A stretch of DNA of 64,000 nt from Nephrotoma appendiculata (lineage: Eukaryota; Arthropoda; Insecta; Diptera; Tipulidae), in the NCBI GenBank assembly GCA_947310385.1, contig OX371224.1, positions 353,214,712-353,278,711 of the forward strand. Direction: 5' to 3'. Made by a program: the position numbers and the translations under genes. The notes under the pieces were generated by a model that did no database searches, had not been told where the DNA came from, and saw nothing but the letters and a program-made list of their open reading frames with translations. Shown here piece by piece: positions 1 through 10,318 of the stretch. Every line of letters begins with the position of its first letter. Position 1 is the first letter of the stretch.

Positions 1-2130
1 ACATTAATTTTTAATAGTAACCAGGAACATTTTGACCTCAGGTTCTTTGACTAAATGTCTGTATCCTCTTTACAGTTCAGATGGATTGACTGTTCGGGGT
101 GAAACCTAATATCTAAGCTTTTTCCCTAAATTTGAGTGATTTTTGATCGTAATCTGTCTACCGGCTTCCGGAGGAGCTTTTTGTATTTTGCAAATACTTT
201 GAATGGTTATATAGAATTTACGAAAAGATAATTATAATAAAATGATTGTAAATTAAATTTCAAACAAAATTAGTTCAGGTGATATATTAAATATCACCGG
301 AAATGACGAGTTTTAATAGAAACAATTTATTTTACCTTCATTTGATATCTTTATACCTCAGGCAGATTGACTAGTCGGAAGTAAACTTTATCATAAATCT
401 TTTTTTTTATTAACTGAGAGAAGTATATGCGTAATGTAGTGAACATCTGCGTACCAGAAGTGTCTGTTTCCGTAGGAGCTATTTCAATTTTTGTAAGGAA
501 GGTTTAATTTTTATAAAGGGTTGATCTTGGTGGTTTTCTGGAATTTACAATTTTGAGAGCCACAAAAATTACACTCCTACCATTTTTTTTATAGGCTTAA
601 GCTAAAACATTTACTTCCTTTTCAAAATATTTTGTTTCCGAGTAGTCCATTATACTAGGAAGTTTTACTTTTAGGAAACTAAAAATACTGAATGACCTCC
701 AACATTTTGCTTATCTAGATTTTATGGGTGAACCACCAATACACTTTTTCTCAGCAAAGCATTTCGCAGATATCGTTTAATAAAAATTATATTGGCCCCT
801 AACGAAAAAAATATTTCTGTTTTCCAATGCTTTATCTAAATTAAAGGATGCGTATTGTGAAAAACCGAATTTTTTTAATTAACATCTCTTTATCTCGGTT
901 TCAGTCTTAACTCTGAAAATCTTTTAATTTTCGCCATATTTCGCCTCTAAAATTTCAGAACCCAAACGATAATTTTATCAAAATTGCTTTCCTAAATAAT
1001 TGAAAATCAAACATTTTTTATTGCTTTTACGAGATTTTCTTTTAATACACCTTGCAATAGGGGATGTCAAAATATAAATATTTATATAGCACAAACAAAT
1101 TTAATTCATATAGGGGGGTGTCTAGTGTTGCGGGAGTTTGGGGTGTTTACATAAAACATTATCAAGTTAAATGAAAAGGAAACCAAAATTGTGTAAATAA
1201 TTTAACATTAAATGAAACATTTTTGGGGATGGTTACGAGTTTTTCTTCTCACATCGTTTTAAGACAATTAAAATTTAGAGGGCGATCATTATTACGCATT
1301 TATGATATAAACGCTATCTCGAAACAATAAATAATTTTGAATTTTCACCATTAATGGATGTATGTATGTATATGTGTAATAGATAAAAACCACATCTTGT
1401 AAACAGATAGATATTTAATGAATTAAACGAAATAAATTTTAACGGAAATTCATTTTCCGTATATATCTCAAGACAACCCACTAGAAATATTATTGTTTTT
1501 TGTTTGCCCATTGTTTTGTTATCTTAATGGCTTTTTATATGATTTCCATGAGCTTTTCTTTCGGTCTCATAAAAATGTGCCTCAATATCGAGTTTCTTAT
1601 CGTAATACGCGATTATATCGCATGCACATTAAAACTATAATAAAGGCGAATAAATAAAAGATGCCAAACAACATCAACGACACCAATAAAAAGGAGAGAA
1701 AAATTAATTTTTCAATTGATTGATAATCAGGGAAAACGAATCGACCGTATACGGTTATTATTAATAATACGATTTGATTGAGTTTGAGAATTGAATGAAA
1801 ATTAATTTATAAGGATTATGTTACTTTTCACACGACGAGACTTGAGACGGATTTACGAATAAATTTATAAAGGCTAGGGTTGGATGATTTAATCTGTTGA
1901 AATGAATGGGAAAATGCATATCAGTTACAAGTAAATCAAACAAAATTTTCAAAATTATTTACAAGGTTTAGTTCAATACTTTTTTATTTGTGATCTTCCT
2001 TTACTGGAAAATATACATTCATAGATGTACTGGCTCTAAACAATATTAATAAACCTTTAAGAATTGTTTTCGTAAACTGTCGTGCAAAAAACATTTTAGA
2101 ATTTAAAGAAATAAAAAATTTTCACCACGT
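1..2130. other. A+T-rich DNA without recognisable gene
   Basis: No reading frame here exceeds about 70 codons or resembles a known family. Two diverged copies of a segment containing GATTGACT-like and TCGG motifs lie 281 bp apart (around 84-97 and 365-378), which suggests an old tandem duplication. Poly-A/T runs are frequent. Confidence 0.5.
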
Positions 2131-2141
2131 ACTAAAGAGAA

Positions 2142-2866
2142 GTTGATATTATTATTGGACCAGATATGTTATTCGAAATAATCATTCTGCAAAACACTAT
2201 ATTAGGATGGGTTAAATCAATTGAAATTAAATCAATTGAAGACACTGGTAACCATATGTAACAGGAAGAGAAATTATGTGAACAATATTTTGTCGAAAAC
2301 AGTGTAACTATACGAAAACCGTCAATTTGATGTAATATTAGCATTTAAAATTGCTCCAACTGCTCCAGAGAGCTTTTATAAACCAGCTTTACACCGACTA
2401 CATTCAATCGAAAAACGTATCCAAAAAGACTAAAGTTTGCTTCAATGTATATGGAGTTTATGACCGAATAAACACAACAGGACCATATGAAAGAAAAACC
2501 GAAGACCAAATTGGACACAATGCAATAGTAGTACGACCAAACTGAGAGTAATATTTGATGGCTCCTGTAAAACGAGAGCGGTTGTTTATAACGTTTCAGA
2601 AAATACGATATTGCAATAACGGTCGATATTGTATCGATAAGTTTGCATAGCTACACGAAATATCAACGAATAATATGGAGAGAATCACCGAATACTCCAT
2701 TTAACATTTACGAGCTATAAACTATCACCCATGGAACGGTAAGTGCTCACATGCGTTGATACCGTTGAAGAACTTAAGTTGAGAGATAAAATCCACCTAA
2801 TATTTTCAAGCCTAGAAAATTGTTATATAACCACAACGTCGTGCAGCCGTGCTGAGCTACATCAAT
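2142..2866 (+). pseudogene. BEL/Pao retrotransposon pol remnant, 5' part (protease end and RT start)
   Basis: Several frames read in order give BEL/Pao-like pieces. VDIIIGPDML followed by QNTILGWV (about 2142-2205) matches the end of the BEL/Pao protease region. IGHNAIVVRP and TKLRVIFDGSCKT (about 2510-2572) match the start of the Pao-type reverse transcriptase. Near 2700-2745 a segment resembles the YEL...T-THGT stretch of the same RT. Stops and frameshifts separate the pieces, so it cannot make a protein. The reading breaks off exactly at the Gypsy insertion (target duplication at 2867-2870), and RNase H-region pieces in the same orientation resume after 9315. I infer one old BEL/Pao copy split by the younger element. 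Family assignment is from recalled motifs. Confidence 0.65.
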
Positions 2867-2870
2867 ATGT
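2867..2870. repeat. Target-site duplication ATGT (left)
   Basis: ATGT directly precedes the 5' LTR and directly follows the 3' LTR at 9316-9319. This fixes both element borders to the base. Confidence 0.92.
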
Positions 2871-3754
2871 TGTAGCGGCCTGTTTCTTCAACTACAAGAA
2901 ACACCGCACAATATACATAATCACAAACGGACAATTCTCCGTAGACTGAATTATTTATTAACGGACAATTCTCCGTGTATAAATAAGCATATTCCAAAAG
3001 AATATGCAACAACAGTCTGCCCATGCAAAATCGGTACATGCAACAAACAATTTTGTACACATTACAAAATTAACAAATTTTATTATCATACCGATTGGCA
3101 TGACAATCAAGATCGTTATCAAACATTGAAACGAAAATATTGCAATTGCATCATAGATGCCACCATCATATTTTGTGATAACCAAGACACAAAATATTTA
3201 AATTAAACGATGGCACGGTAGTTGTGAAAATCTTCTTATAGATGCCCCCTCATCACCATTAAATGATTGTGATAACCAATGACACAATCATTTAATGCAT
3301 AGTTAACATGATGGCGTGGCAATTAGCATAAAGTAAATTTATCATTGCAATAATGTTCATAGGCGTACGCACGTCTATTATCCAAACAAATTGGTAACCA
3401 GCTGAAACCAGATTTGGTGGATGCAATTCAAATTTTTATTGCCTTGTTTACCAAACGCAACAATACTGGATCAATCCAATTTTTATTGCATCCAGATTGC
3501 CTTAAAATTTTGTATAAAAGCTATACAAAATTTTGATTTATTTCCTATTCAGTTTTGGAGTTTTGAAGCAGCAGGAGCTGCTCAGCAACCGTACCATAAT
3601 TACTTATTTATTAAATAAAATTTTTGATTAATTTTTAAAATTAAATTAAATTTTGTTTTTATTTTTTTATTATTATTTTATTAAGTGCTCCGCTTCGCCT
3701 TGCATTTTCACTTCAGCAAATCAACATAACAACGTACGATTACACGTCGTTATA
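2871..3754 (+). repeat. 5' long terminal repeat
   Basis: Aligns with 8432-9315 at a constant offset of 5561 bases; I saw no mismatch while reading. The match ends at 3754, where the copies diverge (TCTGG here, ATGTA after the 3' copy). It contains a TATA box, a possible initiator and an AATAAA signal (3614-3619), giving a plausible U3-R-U5 layout with R beginning near 3551. Confidence 0.95.
3504..3554 (+). promoter_or_regulatory. LTR core promoter: TATA box in a palindrome, plus initiator
   Basis: TATAAAAG lies at 3513-3520 inside a perfect inverted repeat: 13-base arms AAAATTTTGTATA (3504-3516) and its complement (3522-3534), with a 5-base loop. TCAGTT at 3549-3554 fits the arthropod initiator consensus, with its A about 38 bases after the first T of the TATA box, slightly longer than usual. 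The same elements lie 5561 bases downstream in the 3' LTR. The start site is inferred. Confidence 0.6.
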
Positions 3755-3756
3755 TC

Positions 3757-3774
3757 TGGTGACCCTAGACGTCG
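3757..3774 (+). promoter_or_regulatory. Primer-binding site for tRNA-Trp
   Basis: TGGTGACCC begins two bases after the LTR and is followed by GACGT after a short mismatch or indel. It matches the complement of the insect tRNA-Trp 3' end with CCA, as known for CsRn1-type elements. It would prime minus-strand synthesis. Confidence 0.7.
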
Positions 3775-3786
3775 GTGTTTACCGAA

Positions 3787-3795
3787 CAGGTGAGT
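3787..3795 (+). promoter_or_regulatory. Possible splice donor CAG|GTGAGT in the leader
   Basis: A consensus donor lies about 30 bases after the LTR, ahead of the 370-base A+T-rich leader and gag. Several AG acceptors follow before the gag start. Splicing here could shorten the leader, but no single acceptor stands out. Confidence 0.3.
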
Positions 3796-4162
3796 TTTAA
3801 AATTTTTTTTATTAAAAATAAAGAAGTGAAAATAAAGTGTAAAATTTTTTTTTATATCAAAAAAGTGCATGGTGTTTCATTCACTAAATTACATTAAATA
3901 TAAAATACGAGTTTTATGAAATAGTGGCCTAAGCCCGCACCAGTCGTAAGCGCACTATTTTCATAAATCGTAACAATTCCCCTGGTCGCTTTTTAGAAAT
4001 ACGTGCCCATTCCGACACTATTTCTAAGAATTCACAAAAAAAAATATTTTTTACTCTCCACTACATCCAAAGATTTTTTTTAAGTGCGATTAAATATTTT
4101 TTTTAAGTGTGTGAAAATAAAAATATAAAAGCAAAAGCATTTCATTTTGCTCATAAGCCGAC

Positions 4163-5092
4163 ATGACACATAACGAAGAAAAGGACCAAAAGCAACTTGA
4201 TGAACCTGAGATAGCCTCGTCAAAACAATTGACAAAGTTACCAGCGTTCTGGGAGACAAATCCTAAAAGTTGGTTTTTGACGGCCGAAATAATGTTCGAC
4301 GCGAACAAAATTACAAACGACAAACAGAAGTTTGCGCATATCGTACTGTCTCTAACGGCAACACAGGCGGAGAAGATTAATTATATATTACAAGATCCTC
4401 CACCTGTTGAGAAGTACGAAACAATTAAGAGAGTCTTAGTTGATCGATACTCCATTTCCGAAGAACGGAAATTGGAGACAATCCTGAGCAAAATCGAGAT
4501 TGGTGATCAAAAACCATCCGATATTTTGCATCAAATCAAGTCGTTGGCTGAAAAGAATTTTTCAACCAACGTAATTACGAAATTGTGGATCAGGCAACTG
4601 CCTGACTACATACAAACAGCGCTGATCCCGCAGCAAGATAAACAAGAAGAGGATCTCGCTGATATTGCCGACAAGCTGCACGATTTAGTTGGCAGTCGAA
4701 CTCAGACTTTGAGTTCGATACAACGCAATAACCATACGCCTAGCTCTGAGCTGCAGGTAGCTACCTCAGCAATTACAAAGCTAGAAAATACAATCAAGAG
4801 ACTAAGCGATAGGTTAATAAGACTCGAGACGCAATCACACACACAGCGACAACCCCCGCGATCAAATTCTCCCTGGAGACGTACACCTTCTCCTTCGAGA
4901 CCCAGGCAATTTAACACGCATCAGGGAAGTTCAAATCGCTCAAGCAATTCACGAGCGAACGGATACCAATCGCCACAAAACTGGTGTTGGTATCACGGTC
5001 GATTTGGTAGCAAATCATCTAAATGCATCAAACCATGCAATTTTGCTACCCAGCACAAAGAGCCAGCAATTACCGGTTCCCCAAACTATTAA
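4163..5092 (+). CDS. gag: Gag polyprotein of the CsRn1-like element
   Basis: A 309-residue capsid/nucleocapsid protein that would assemble the virus-like particle in the cytoplasm and bind genomic RNA. The N-terminal half has the layout I know from CsRn1-type Gag: LPAFWETNPKSWF near residues 27-39, then KFAHIVLSL and a capsid region with ERKLETILSKIEIGDQKPS. The C-terminal third is Ser/Arg/Pro-rich and basic, suited to RNA binding. The zinc knuckle is C275-x2-H278-x9-C288-x3-C292, the CHCC form of this clade rather than the retroviral CCHC. The ATG at 4163 heads the frame after a leader that is free of long frames. The last 70 bases overlap pol, which lies in the -1 frame. No break is seen. 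Confidence 0.92.
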   Translation: MTHNEEKDQKQLDEPEIASSKQLTKLPAFWETNPKSWFLTAEIMFDANKITNDKQKFAHIVLSLTATQAEKINYILQDPPPVEKYETIKRVLVDRYSISEERKLETILSKIEIGDQKPSDILHQIKSLAEKNFSTNVITKLWIRQLPDYIQTALIPQQDKQEEDLADIADKLHDLVGSRTQTLSSIQRNNHTPSSELQVATSAITKLENTIKRLSDRLIRLETQSHTQRQPPRSNSPWRRTPSPSRPRQFNTHQGSSNRSSNSRANGYQSPQNWCWYHGRFGSKSSKCIKPCNFATQHKEPAITGSPNY

Positions 5093-8000
5093 GTCTTAAG
5101 CTCGCAGCGGCAGACTTGAGACAAGCGCAGCACAGCCGCTTATTTATAAGGGATTTGGAAAATAATATCACGTTTCTGATTGATACCGGCGCTGATCTCA
5201 GCGTAATCCCTTATCATAAATACTATCGCTGTGGAACAAATCGCAATCCCGATTTAGTTCTGTCAGCAGCAAATGGTACCACAATAAACACTTTTGGTAC
5301 CAAACTACTTAACGTTGATATTGGCTTAAGACGTTCTTTCAAACACGCATTTATTCTTGCCAATGTCAATCGCCCCATCATCGGCGCGGATTTCCTAACA
5401 AAATTCGGATTATTAGTGGATCTGAAAAATCGCAAATTGATTGATCCATCCACTAAGCTTACTATCAACGCTACATCAGCACTCGTTGATACGCCATCAC
5501 CATTGTTCTACATAATCAACAATGGCTATGGAGCATTGTTAAAGAAATTTTCTTCTTTAACAGCTCCACCAAACTATAACTCTCCGGTAAGGCATAATGT
5601 AGTACACCACATTGTGACTACAGGCCATTTACCATTTGCGAGACCACGTAGGCTTGATCCAATTCGGCACAAAGCAGCATTCCTAGAATTTCAGCACATG
5701 GTGGAACTAGGAATCTGCCGACCTTCTTCTTCAGCAGTTTCATGTCCATTACACATGGTGAAGAAGAAGGACAATGACTGGAGACCATGTGGGGACTACA
5801 GAAGGCTTAACGCTGTCACAATTCCTGACCGTTACCCTATTCCCCACATTCAAAATTTTTCCATGCAATTACATGGATGCTCAATTTTTTCACAAATCGA
5901 TCTCGTCAGAGCATATCATTTAATTCCAATTGCTCCTGACGACATACATAAAACTGCAATAACCACACCATTTGGCTTATTCGAATTCACTCGAATGCCA
6001 TTTGGTCTCAGAAATGCTGCGCAAACATTCCAGCGTTTCATCAACGAAATCGTGAGAGATCTCGATTTCGTTTTTGTTTATATTGACGACATTCTCGTAG
6101 CATCTAGAGACGAGAAGCAACACTTACTCCATTTGGAACAACTCTTCCAAAAGTTATCAAAGTATGGTGTCAATATTAACACAGCAAAATGTGTGTTTGG
6201 GACAAGCAATCTTGACTTCCTCAGTCACAAAATTACCCCTAATGGCATTCTGCCGTCCGAAGGACGAATTAATGCAATTAGGGAATTCCCAGCACCACAA
6301 AACGTTAAACAAATTCAGCAATTTGTCGGAATGGTAAACTACTACCACCGATTTATTACAAAACTCGCTGAGATACTTGCCCCAATTCACTCACAATTGG
6401 CAACACTTCTCAAGAAACTAAAAACGCCTCAAAATTTCTCTTGGCCTGAAGAATGTCAAAAGGCATTCCTTCAGCTCAAGAAGTGCTTAGAAAATATTGC
6501 TCTTTTAGCGCATCCGCTAAATGCAACAAAATACAGCATCACTACTGATGCCTCTAGCACAGCAATAGGCGCAGTCTTACAGCAATTGAATAAAGGCACT
6601 TGGGAGCCTCTTGGATTTTTCTCCAAGAAATTATCAGACGCCGAAAGAAAATATTCGGCATTTGACCGCGAATTGCTTGCAATCTTTCAAGCAATTAAGC
6701 ATTTTCGCTATTTTGTCGAGGGTCGGGAATTTACTATTTTTACCGACCACAAACCGCTTACTAGAGCAATTATCTCTAAAGCGGAGCGAAATCCTCGGCA
6801 AGCACGCCATTTAGACTATGTCTCGCAATTTACCACAGACATACAGCACATACAAGGCAAAGACAATGTGGTCGCCGACACACTTTCTCGGACTTCTGAC
6901 CACGAGCTTGCCTCCGTAGCAACTCGCTACGACATTACAACCATCGCTAAAGCACAAGCTAGCGATCAAGAACTACAGAACTTACTCTCTAGTTCTACAA
7001 ATCGGCGCACTTCCAAATGGAAATTAGATAAATTTCCATTAGCCGATTTAACAGTTTACTGTGAAACATCTACAGGCAGCAATCGCCCGTACATTCCAGA
7101 GACATTACGTCGAACTATTTTCGATACTCTGCATAATATTTCACATCCAAGTGTACGAGCAACTCGTAAACTTGTCACTGCAAAATACTTTTGGCCTAGT
7201 ATGAACAAAGACGTAACCCAATGGGCGAAATCTTGTTTATTCTGCCAAAAATGTAAGGTGCAACGTCACACTAAATCACCCCACGGGAATTTCCAAATTC
7301 CACCAGGTAGATTTGAGCACATCCATATAGATATTGTCGGACCACTTCAACCATCTAATGGATTTTCATATATTTTAACTTGCGTTGATCGTTTTACGCG
7401 GTGGCCTGAAGCCTACTGCATAAAAGATATCTCCGCAACAACAATAGCAAAAACGCTCGTCGATAACTACATCTCTAGATTCGGCGTTCCGGCCAACATA
7501 ACGACCGACCAAGGCACACAGTTCGAATCAAAACTATTCGCTGAGCTTATGCAACTCTTAGGCTCACAACGAATACGAACAACTGCCTATCACCCTCAAG
7601 CAAACGGTATGGTTGAGCGCTTTCACCGCCAACTTAAGACAGCTCTAAAAGCTCGTGCAAATACCGTAAACTGGAGCTCAGAAATTCCAATCATATTATT
7701 GGGAATCCGAGCAACAGTTAAAGACGACCTGAAATGTTCACCAGCAGAACTGGTGTACGGTCAAACGATCAAATTACCTGGAGAATTCTTTGTGGAACAC
7801 CCACTTACATCTCAGGTAACTACTGACACAGTAATTGATCAATTGCGCTCCACGATGAACAAACTCATCCCAAAGGACACGCGCAAAACCAACCAAAGCG
7901 ACATATTCGTACCAAAGTCACTGCAAACTTGTGACTACGTTTTCGTACGAATAGACAAAGTTCGCACTGGCCTCACACCACCATATGAAGGCCCATACAA

Positions 8001-8151
8001 AGTGATACGACGACTTCGTAAACACTTTGTATTACAAATCAGAGACAAACATCAATCTGTCTCTATTGATAGACTCAAACCAGTCTATGGAATACTGAGT
8101 TCACCCGATCAAATATCGGGAGTGAAGAAATCTGTCCGCATTTTCGGCTAA
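5023..8151 (+). CDS. pol: Pol polyprotein: protease, reverse transcriptase, RNase H, integrase
   Basis: An intact 1042-residue frame. The aspartic protease has DTGA at 54-57. The reverse transcriptase spans about 180-480 with catalytic YIDD at 353-356. RNase H acidic residues are visible at D509, E550, D575 and D619. Integrase follows, with the zinc motif H704-x3-H708-x29-C738-x2-C741, then D770, D829 and E865 (DD35E), and a C-terminal GPY/F-like stretch around PYEGPY; there is no chromodomain. It would cut Gag-Pol, copy RNA into DNA and insert it. The frame is -1 relative to gag. A TAA (5020-5022) directly precedes the first ATG at 5023, so expression needs slippage within the 70-base overlap or separate initiation at that ATG. 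All catalytic residues looked for are present, so function is plausible. Confidence 0.95.
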   Translation: MHQTMQFCYPAQRASNYRFPKLLSLKLAAADLRQAQHSRLFIRDLENNITFLIDTGADLSVIPYHKYYRCGTNRNPDLVLSAANGTTINTFGTKLLNVDIGLRRSFKHAFILANVNRPIIGADFLTKFGLLVDLKNRKLIDPSTKLTINATSALVDTPSPLFYIINNGYGALLKKFSSLTAPPNYNSPVRHNVVHHIVTTGHLPFARPRRLDPIRHKAAFLEFQHMVELGICRPSSSAVSCPLHMVKKKDNDWRPCGDYRRLNAVTIPDRYPIPHIQNFSMQLHGCSIFSQIDLVRAYHLIPIAPDDIHKTAITTPFGLFEFTRMPFGLRNAAQTFQRFINEIVRDLDFVFVYIDDILVASRDEKQHLLHLEQLFQKLSKYGVNINTAKCVFGTSNLDFLSHKITPNGILPSEGRINAIREFPAPQNVKQIQQFVGMVNYYHRFITKLAEILAPIHSQLATLLKKLKTPQNFSWPEECQKAFLQLKKCLENIALLAHPLNATKYSITTDASSTAIGAVLQQLNKGTWEPLGFFSKKLSDAERKYSAFDRELLAIFQAIKHFRYFVEGREFTIFTDHKPLTRAIISKAERNPRQARHLDYVSQFTTDIQHIQGKDNVVADTLSRTSDHELASVATRYDITTIAKAQASDQELQNLLSSSTNRRTSKWKLDKFPLADLTVYCETSTGSNRPYIPETLRRTIFDTLHNISHPSVRATRKLVTAKYFWPSMNKDVTQWAKSCLFCQKCKVQRHTKSPHGNFQIPPGRFEHIHIDIVGPLQPSNGFSYILTCVDRFTRWPEAYCIKDISATTIAKTLVDNYISRFGVPANITTDQGTQFESKLFAELMQLLGSQRIRTTAYHPQANGMVERFHRQLKTALKARANTVNWSSEIPIILLGIRATVKDDLKCSPAELVYGQTIKLPGEFFVEHPLTSQVTTDTVIDQLRSTMNKLIPKDTRKTNQSDIFVPKSLQTCDYVFVRIDKVRTGLTPPYEGPYKVIRRLRKHFVLQIRDKHQSVSIDRLKPVYGILSSPDQISGVKKSVRIFG

Positions 8152-8418
8152 CATAAACTTCACCCAACTCAAACAATAAACTCCAACTCAAAAGTTCCAA
8201 CCACAATCGCTGGTGGACATCGACAATATATTTTGTATGGCGATCATACATCGCAAACAATGATACATTAACTATCATCAAACAATTTGCACTGGTAAAC
8301 AAATACATCACCGCTACTATTATAATGATCATACATCATTATAATAGTACAATTCCCAAAACTCCATTCACAATCGCTGGTGGACACAAAAACTCTCAAA
8401 AGGGAGGACCTTTTCACT
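8152..8418 (+). other. Post-pol untranslated region with hairpin and short direct repeat
   Basis: There is no envelope frame. CAATCGCTGGTGGACA occurs twice, around 8206 and 8373. A perfect 15-base inverted repeat (8315-8329 and 8335-8349, loop CATAC) could form a strong RNA hairpin. A role in packaging, export or polyadenylation is possible but not shown. Confidence 0.6.
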
Positions 8419-8431
8419 GAGGAGGGAGTGA
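8419..8431 (+). promoter_or_regulatory. Polypurine tract
   Basis: GAGGAGGGAGTGA directly abuts the 3' LTR, where Ty3/Gypsy elements start plus-strand synthesis. A second purine-rich run (AAAAGGGAGGA) lies about 20 bases upstream. Confidence 0.75.
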
Positions 8432-9315
8432 TGTAGCGGCCTGTTTCTTCAACTACAAGAAACACCGCACAATATACATAATCACAAACGGACAATTCTC
8501 CGTAGACTGAATTATTTATTAACGGACAATTCTCCGTGTATAAATAAGCATATTCCAAAAGAATATGCAACAACAGTCTGCCCATGCAAAATCGGTACAT
8601 GCAACAAACAATTTTGTACACATTACAAAATTAACAAATTTTATTATCATACCGATTGGCATGACAATCAAGATCGTTATCAAACATTGAAACGAAAATA
8701 TTGCAATTGCATCATAGATGCCACCATCATATTTTGTGATAACCAAGACACAAAATATTTAAATTAAACGATGGCACGGTAGTTGTGAAAATCTTCTTAT
8801 AGATGCCCCCTCATCACCATTAAATGATTGTGATAACCAATGACACAATCATTTAATGCATAGTTAACATGATGGCGTGGCAATTAGCATAAAGTAAATT
8901 TATCATTGCAATAATGTTCATAGGCGTACGCACGTCTATTATCCAAACAAATTGGTAACCAGCTGAAACCAGATTTGGTGGATGCAATTCAAATTTTTAT
9001 TGCCTTGTTTACCAAACGCAACAATACTGGATCAATCCAATTTTTATTGCATCCAGATTGCCTTAAAATTTTGTATAAAAGCTATACAAAATTTTGATTT
9101 ATTTCCTATTCAGTTTTGGAGTTTTGAAGCAGCAGGAGCTGCTCAGCAACCGTACCATAATTACTTATTTATTAAATAAAATTTTTGATTAATTTTTAAA
9201 ATTAAATTAAATTTTGTTTTTATTTTTTTATTATTATTTTATTAAGTGCTCCGCTTCGCCTTGCATTTTCACTTCAGCAAATCAACATAACAACGTACGA
9301 TTACACGTCGTTATA
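8432..9315 (+). repeat. 3' long terminal repeat
   Basis: The 884-bp partner of 2871-3754, followed by the ATGT duplication. It carries the AATAAA signal at 9175-9180, which would serve 3'-end formation here. Confidence 0.95.
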
Positions 9316-9319
9316 ATGT

Positions 9320-10135
9320 AAAAACAAATATTTTTGAGATCGAGGAAACCAGCACTGGAATCCTGATACAGGTTGTTTTTAATTTAAGGTCAATTTAACC
9401 GACCAACCAGCTGGTTGGCTTACACCAGTGATCGTTGCAGTAAAAAATTCTTTCCCAAATGTTATGGATAACAAAACTCGGACGGGATGACCAGTTACCT
9501 AACGAGTTTGTAACGAAATGGTTGGAAATACTGCATAAAATGCAGTGCATCAATTTAGAGAATTATTTATACAATTTATACACGTGTGTAGGCTACCAGA
9601 TAACTACATGAATTCTTGGATGCATCGAAATTTGCTTATTCAGCAGTAGTTTATGATCAAATATTCGAGTCAAACGCCATTCCGTCGATAAACTGTTATC
9701 AGTAAAATCAAAAGTGGCACACATTAAGCAGATTTTGATTCCGAGATTACAGCTGAGTTTCGATGGTCGGAAAAGCATTGGAAACGGGTTTTACAGAGGT
9801 GGTGGCTTGGACAGATTCAACTATATCGTTTTGGATTGGCTATCGTCGCAACCGTTTTAAAAGTGCACTTTCATCGGCTACAGGACTTCAGAAATTCTAA
9901 CTCATATGAATCGCGCGAAATGGACGCAAGTGGCCATTTGAGACATCCCACTGATTGTGCTTCAAGAAGGGTTGAACCAGCTAGAAGATCTCATTTTATG
10001 GTGGCACGGTCCAAAATAGCAAAACATATCCGAGCTTTGGCCAAACAATAGTACAGTTAATTCTTCTGCTAAACGACGAAATAGCAAAAATTCACTTACC
10101 ATGCACACCAGGGTTGTCGTTTTCCATAAGTCAAA
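9320..10135 (+). pseudogene. BEL/Pao pol remnant, 3' part (RNase H region)
   Basis: Same orientation as 2142-2866 and taken to be the other half of the element split by the Gypsy insertion. WLTPVIVAVK (about 9412-9445) and LGRDDQLPNEF (about 9475-9510) match the region after the Pao RT. SVKSKVAHIKQILIPRLQL (about 9697-9755) matches the RNase H segment with its K-P-K-...-LPRLEL pattern. AWTDST (9805) and HPTDCASR (about 9945-9970, the usual NPADCASRG) followed by LILWWHGP (about 9992-10015) complete the order. Frames change between pieces and stops occur, so it is dead. Similarity fades near 10135. Confidence 0.7.
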
Positions 10136-10318
10136 AGTAGCAGAAATCGTGTAACAATAGGAGTATTTTGAGAAGGAGAGGAGTAAATGAAAAAAACAAA
10201 ATAAATTTCGTGATTTTATTGTTTATTTCAAAAAAAATTAAAAAACGTATCTCTCATAAATTAAATGATAAATAAAAAGAAAGTGCAATTCATTACAATC
10301 AATAAAATATAATATTTA

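Larger units (their letters stand above)
2871..9315 (+). mobile_element. Complete CsRn1-like Ty3/Gypsy LTR retrotransposon
   Basis: The 6445-bp element is bounded by 884-bp direct LTRs and a perfect 4-bp target duplication, ATGT (2867-2870 and 9316-9319). In order it holds a primer-binding site complementary to the 3' end of tRNA-Trp, gag, pol (protease, reverse transcriptase, RNase H, integrase) and a polypurine tract. There is no envelope gene. A CHCC rather than CCHC zinc knuckle in Gag, tRNA-Trp priming and 4-bp duplications are known traits of the CsRn1/Kabuki clade. The two LTRs read as identical and both frames are open, so insertion is recent and the copy may be competent. LTRs start TGTAG and end TTATA, so the usual terminal CA is absent. 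Confidence 0.95.

Noticed and set aside
2958..3185. Frames within the LTRs (for example 75 codons minus, 65 codons plus)
   Set aside because: Both copies sit in LTR non-coding sequence and have no domain; they are identical only because the LTRs are.
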